Assembly (NCBI GenBank): GCA_949295395.1
Contig: CASFLB010000005.1
Location: 1 to 27,266, forward strand
Length of the DNA: 27,266 bases
Source: an uncultured Pseudomonadota bacterium
Lineage (GTDB): Bacteria > Pseudomonadota > Alphaproteobacteria > RF32 > CAG-239
Direction: 5' to 3'
Shown here in pieces: positions 25,003 to 27,266 of this stretch. Every line of letters starts with the position of its first letter. Positions within the stretch are counted from its first letter, which is position 1. The translations under genes were made by a program, and so were the position numbers. The notes beneath the pieces are model-generated. The model was not told the origin of the DNA and did no database searches. It was given only the letters and a program-made list of their open reading frames with translations.

Positions 25003-25709
25003 TAGCGGATAACTCCCTCAATCTTTCCGGCGTTTGATGTCAAATTAGCTATGATGGTTTCACCGGCAATCATTGTTTGTCCGACAACGACTTGCGGTTC
25101 AACATCAAGCGGCAGATAAACGTCTAATCTTGAACCAAAACGAATCATTCCAAAGCGTTCTCCGGCTTTATATTCTTGTCCTGCGGCAGCATCACAGACA
25201 ATACGACGAGCAACCAAACCGGCAATTTGCACAAAAGCAATTTCTTTGCCACAAGAAGTTTTCATGGCTAAAAGCTGGCGTTCGTTATCTTTGCTGGCCT
25301 TATCCAACGTGGCGTTCAAAAATTTTCCGGGGACATAAACGGCTTTTGTTATTTTTCCTTCGGCCGGTGCGCGGTTAACATGAACATTAAATACACTCAT
25401 GAAAACGCTGACACGGTTAAATTTTTCTTTTTCCAAGCCGAGTTCTTCAGGACCATCAACCTTGGCAATCATTTGCACAATACCATCGGCTGGAGAAACA
25501 ACGACATCTTTTATTTCCGGCGTGATGCGTTCGGGATCGCGGAAGAAGAAATAGCACCAAACGGTTAGAATCAATGCCAACCAGCCAAGCGGGGCCCAAA
25601 TTAAGGCCAATAAGGCCGTCACTGCGGCGAATAACCCAACAAACTTCCAACCTTCGTTATGAATATTGGGCAAAAGGTATCTGCGCCAAGAAATATCTAT
25701 TGTTTTCAT
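25002..25709 (-). CDS. psd: Phosphatidylserine decarboxylase proenzyme (short type)
   Basis: 235 residues. It decarboxylates phosphatidylserine to phosphatidylethanolamine at the inner membrane. Two close N-terminal hydrophobic spans (about 22-52) precede RDPERITPEIKDVVVSPADG. The chain self-cleaves between Gly192 and Ser193 in MIRFGSRLDVYLP, leaving a pyruvoyl-capped alpha chain of about 43 residues. The FGS site and short length match the archaeal-type/alphaproteobacterial Psd, not the longer LGST E. coli form. AAAGGA lies upstream of the ATG. It forms a two-gene operon with pssA. Confidence 0.95.
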   Translation of the reverse strand: MKTIDISWRRYLLPNIHNEGWKFVGLFAAVTALLALIWAPLGWLALILTVWCYFFFRDPERITPEIKDVVVSPADGIVQMIAKVDGPEELGLEKEKFNRVSVFMSVFNVHVNRAPAEGKITKAVYVPGKFLNATLDKASKDNERQLLAMKTSCGKEIAFVQIAGLVARRIVCDAAAGQEYKAGERFGMIRFGSRLDVYLPLDVEPQVVVGQTMIAGETIIANLTSNAGKIEGVIR

Positions 25710-25896
25710 AATTTTATCCTTTTATAAAAGCCTCGGTGTGAAAGCTTGCCGTGACGCTGTCAACTGCCGCAAAGCCTCTGCCGCCGAAGCAAATTAAAAC
25801 GTTTTACTCTTTGAGAGTAAGACTTTTTAAAAAAATTACAAGTTTTATATTGCAATTATAAAATTTTGTATGTATAAATTTGTTGTTGATGATTTT
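25710..25896. other. Intergenic region between psd and tRNA-Leu
   Basis: 187 bases with no supported gene. The part next to psd (about 25735-25790) is GC-richer, with two CTGCCG copies. A short inverted repeat ACTCT-TTG-AGAGT lies near 25805-25817, then AT-rich sequence that probably holds the tRNA promoter. On the - strand this is the untranslated leader and promoter region of psd; no riboswitch is recognised. Confidence 0.5.
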
Positions 25897-25983
25897 GCGC
25901 TTGTGGCGGAACAGGTAGACGCTGCAGACTTAAAATCTGTTGGAGGCAACTCCGTGCCGGTTCGATTCCGGCCTAGCGCACCA
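25897..25983 (+). tRNA. tRNA-Leu (anticodon UAA)
   Basis: 87 bases including an encoded CCA. It is a class II tRNA: acceptor GCGCTTG/CTAGCGC (one T-T mismatch at the sixth pair), anticodon loop CTTAAAA with anticodon TAA at 25931-25933, a long variable arm GGAG-GCAA-CTCC, and T arm GCCGG-TTCGATT-CCGGC. It reads UUA (and perhaps UUG) codons, fitting the AT-rich genome. Confidence 0.97.
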
Positions 25984-25985
25984 TT

Positions 25986-26014
25986 AAAAAGGCACCTTTC
26001 GGGGTGCTTTTTTT
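25986..26014 (+). terminator. Rho-independent terminator after tRNA-Leu
   Basis: Stem GCACC/GGTGC (25992-25996 with 26003-26007), extended by flanking A-T pairs, is followed by a run of seven T, a few bases after the tRNA 3' end. Confidence 0.85.
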
Positions 26015-26128
26015 GTTTATGAAACAAATTTGTTTCCGTTGTTTTTTACAAAGATAAATTTTCTTGTGTTTGTATTTATCCTGTGGCAAAATTTTTCTCA
26101 GAATGTCCTTATTTGTCGGAGGTACAAA

Positions 26129-26890
26129 ATGAAGAAATGGGAAGCTGCTCTTGATAAATTTTTAGAACGCTATATTCATCAACCGTGGTTTGAGGGAGCA
26201 TTGCTTTCAGGAAGTTATGCCTGCGGAAACCAAAATAGGTTCTCTGATATTGATGTGACAATTATCGGCTCTAATGATTTAAACTGGCAAGAAAAGTCAA
26301 ACTGTTATGTGGACGGTTTTCTTATAGAATATATAATCAACCCGATTTGGCGTTTTGAAAAATATATGGATGAATCACTTAAAGATCATGATTACACCTC
26401 TCAAAATTTAATTCTTTACGGTAAAATTCTTTTTGATTGTCATGGTGAAATTAAAAAACTTCAGAAAAAAGCCTTAACGCAGATTCAAAAACCTTTTGAA
26501 CCGATTTCCGATTATGATAAAAGTTTTATTAAATATTATTTATGGGATAGGTATGATGAACTGCAATCTCTTTATCACAAAAAGCTTCATATCGACTTGC
26601 AATATTGGCTTTTGGTTGATGCCTTGATTTCCGCTTATTATGATTTTTGCAATCTGCCTCATATTCCTCATAGCAAAATCGAGCTGATTTTGAACGATAA
26701 AGATTTTGCTGAAAGATATCACATCAAAAAGATGCCCGAAAAAGCTTTTTGTGATAAATTAATGCTTTGTTTTAAGGCTCGAAACAATAAGCAAAAACTC
26801 TCAGCGGTCAGAGAGTTTTATGATTATGTTTTAGATGTTGGCGGCGGATTTGATATCGGCTTGTTCCGCGGTAAAAGAACATTAAAATAA
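26129..26890 (+). CDS. Small nucleotidyltransferase-fold protein
   Basis: 253 residues. The frame is open from 26030, but ATG 26129 has GGAGG six bases upstream and gives a natural N-terminus. The N-terminal half has the polymerase-beta-type nucleotidyltransferase signature: SGSYACG (Gly28-Ser29) followed by FSDIDVTII, with metal-binding D40 and D42. A third acidic residue may be the Glu in FLIEYIINP. A helical C-terminal half (about 130-250), rich in Tyr, Lys and Leu, resembles the helical partner domain of antibiotic nucleotidyltransferases or HEPN/KNTase-C modules. It may transfer a nucleotide to a small molecule (aminoglycoside or lincosamide type) or to a protein. The substrate cannot be inferred. 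Confidence 0.75.
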   Translation: MKKWEAALDKFLERYIHQPWFEGALLSGSYACGNQNRFSDIDVTIIGSNDLNWQEKSNCYVDGFLIEYIINPIWRFEKYMDESLKDHDYTSQNLILYGKILFDCHGEIKKLQKKALTQIQKPFEPISDYDKSFIKYYLWDRYDELQSLYHKKLHIDLQYWLLVDALISAYYDFCNLPHIPHSKIELILNDKDFAERYHIKKMPEKAFCDKLMLCFKARNNKQKLSAVREFYDYVLDVGGGFDIGLFRGKRTLK

Positions 26891-26903
26891 GCCTTATTTC
26901 ACC

Positions 26904-26932
26904 TTGTCTGCTTGGCAAAAATATGATATAGT
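26904..26932 (+). promoter_or_regulatory. Strong putative promoter of the ART-like gene
   Basis: TTGTCT (26904-26909), a 17-base spacer and TATAGT (26927-26932), with an extended -10 TG one base before it (26924-26925), lie 32 bases before the ATG. The gene thus seems to be transcribed separately from the nucleotidyltransferase. Confidence 0.6.
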
Positions 26933-26964
26933 TTGTTATAGAAGATAATTGATAGGAACAATTT

Positions 26965-27266
26965 ATGTTAGAATTTTATCACATATCACGAGATTGTTCG
27001 GCGGAAACGATTGTTAATTTTGCCGAAAACGGTATTCAACCGGCTAGCGGACGCGGTTATGGTGGGCAAAGCGGCGGATTTTACTGTTGGACGTCTAACG
27101 AAAATGCCGAAAAATATTACCGTTCGCTCTTGGCTGAAGATGACGCCAAATGGGCGATGGACACCTTTGGAACAGATATTCGTCTTAAGGATGGTAAAGC
27201 CCTAAAACTCAAAATCTCGGTCAATGAAGAAAATTTGAAAAATCCCAATTGGCAACTTGATAATGA
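26965..27266 (+). CDS. ADP-ribosyltransferase-like (DUF3990-like) protein, 3' truncated by window end
   Basis: ATG 26965 has AGGAA seven bases upstream; the frame stays open to the last base (100 codons seen). The N-terminus reads EFYHISRDCSAETIVNFAENGIQP, then SGRGYGGQSGGFYCWTSNENAEKYY. This resembles the start of ADP-ribosyltransferase-fold proteins such as DUF3990, which have Y-H-G-(S/T), a helix ending in GI, and G-G-F-Y-x-T/W with a following helix. The first motif is YHI instead of YHG. The catalytic Glu/Gln region would lie past the window, so activity cannot be judged. Confidence 0.55.
   Translation, partial: MLEFYHISRDCSAETIVNFAENGIQPASGRGYGGQSGGFYCWTSNENAEKYYRSLLAEDDAKWAMDTFGTDIRLKDGKALKLKISVNEENLKNPNWQLDN

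Noticed and set aside
25804..25818. Inverted repeat ACTCT-TTG-AGAGT as a terminator or riboswitch part
   Set aside because: The stem is only five or six A-T-rich pairs with no good T-run on either strand, and no gene ends there.
25845..26027. A 60-residue open frame antisense to the tRNA
   Set aside because: It is the reverse complement of tRNA-Leu and its terminator, a familiar false gene call.

Overview
The window looks like chromosome of an AT-rich Gram-negative bacterium, most likely an uncultured, possibly host-associated member of the Alphaproteobacteria. This rests on gene content: lipoproteins with clear lipoboxes, the order TPR protein (YfgM-like) - bamB - der, a psd-pssA pair with a short Psd, and a TRAM-less RumA-type methyltransferase. 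The lineage is inference; no rRNA is present.

Region 1 (1-12.5 kb, + strand) is the accessory and most unusual part. Three tandem, mutually related multi-pass membrane proteins of VirB6/TrbL type each carry a different extra part: a lipobox and short leader; a signal peptide plus a Lys/Asp and Asn/Gly low-complexity tail; and a signal peptide, an intact M23 (LytM) peptidase domain and a long Asp-Gly-Ser-rich tail. They are followed by a tandem-HTH regulator with an S24-like C-terminal domain and its own terminator. Next come a 711-residue coiled-coil/acidic protein with seven 15-residue tandem repeats and a tight three-gene run: a small soluble protein, a secretin-like lipoprotein and a one-pass membrane protein with a Pro-rich cytoplasmic N-terminus. 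I read this as part of a divergent envelope-spanning machine (type IV secretion/pilus-like) that continues upstream of the window. No ATPase, relaxase, integrase or transposase is visible here.

Region 2 (12.5-18.0 kb, - strand) is one tightly coupled run: a seven-TM PAS-GGDEF diguanylate cyclase, a RumA-family uracil-5 RNA methyltransferase, a small lipoprotein and transketolase. Stop/start overlaps join the first three. Transketolase and the last gene of region 1 converge on a shared bidirectional terminator.

Region 3 (18.0-23.6 kb, + strand) holds an unrecognised four-TM protein, then a YfgM-like TPR protein, BamB (outer-membrane protein assembly) and Der (ribosome-assembly GTPase), and an orphan 220-residue protein.

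Region 4 (23.6-25.7 kb, - strand) holds a DUF805 membrane protein bracketed by two identical terminator hairpins, then psd-pssA, which makes phosphatidylserine and phosphatidylethanolamine.

Region 5 (25.7-27.3 kb, + strand) has tRNA-Leu(UAA) with its terminator, a small nucleotidyltransferase-fold protein, and the start of a gene with an ADP-ribosyltransferase-like N-terminus that runs off the window.
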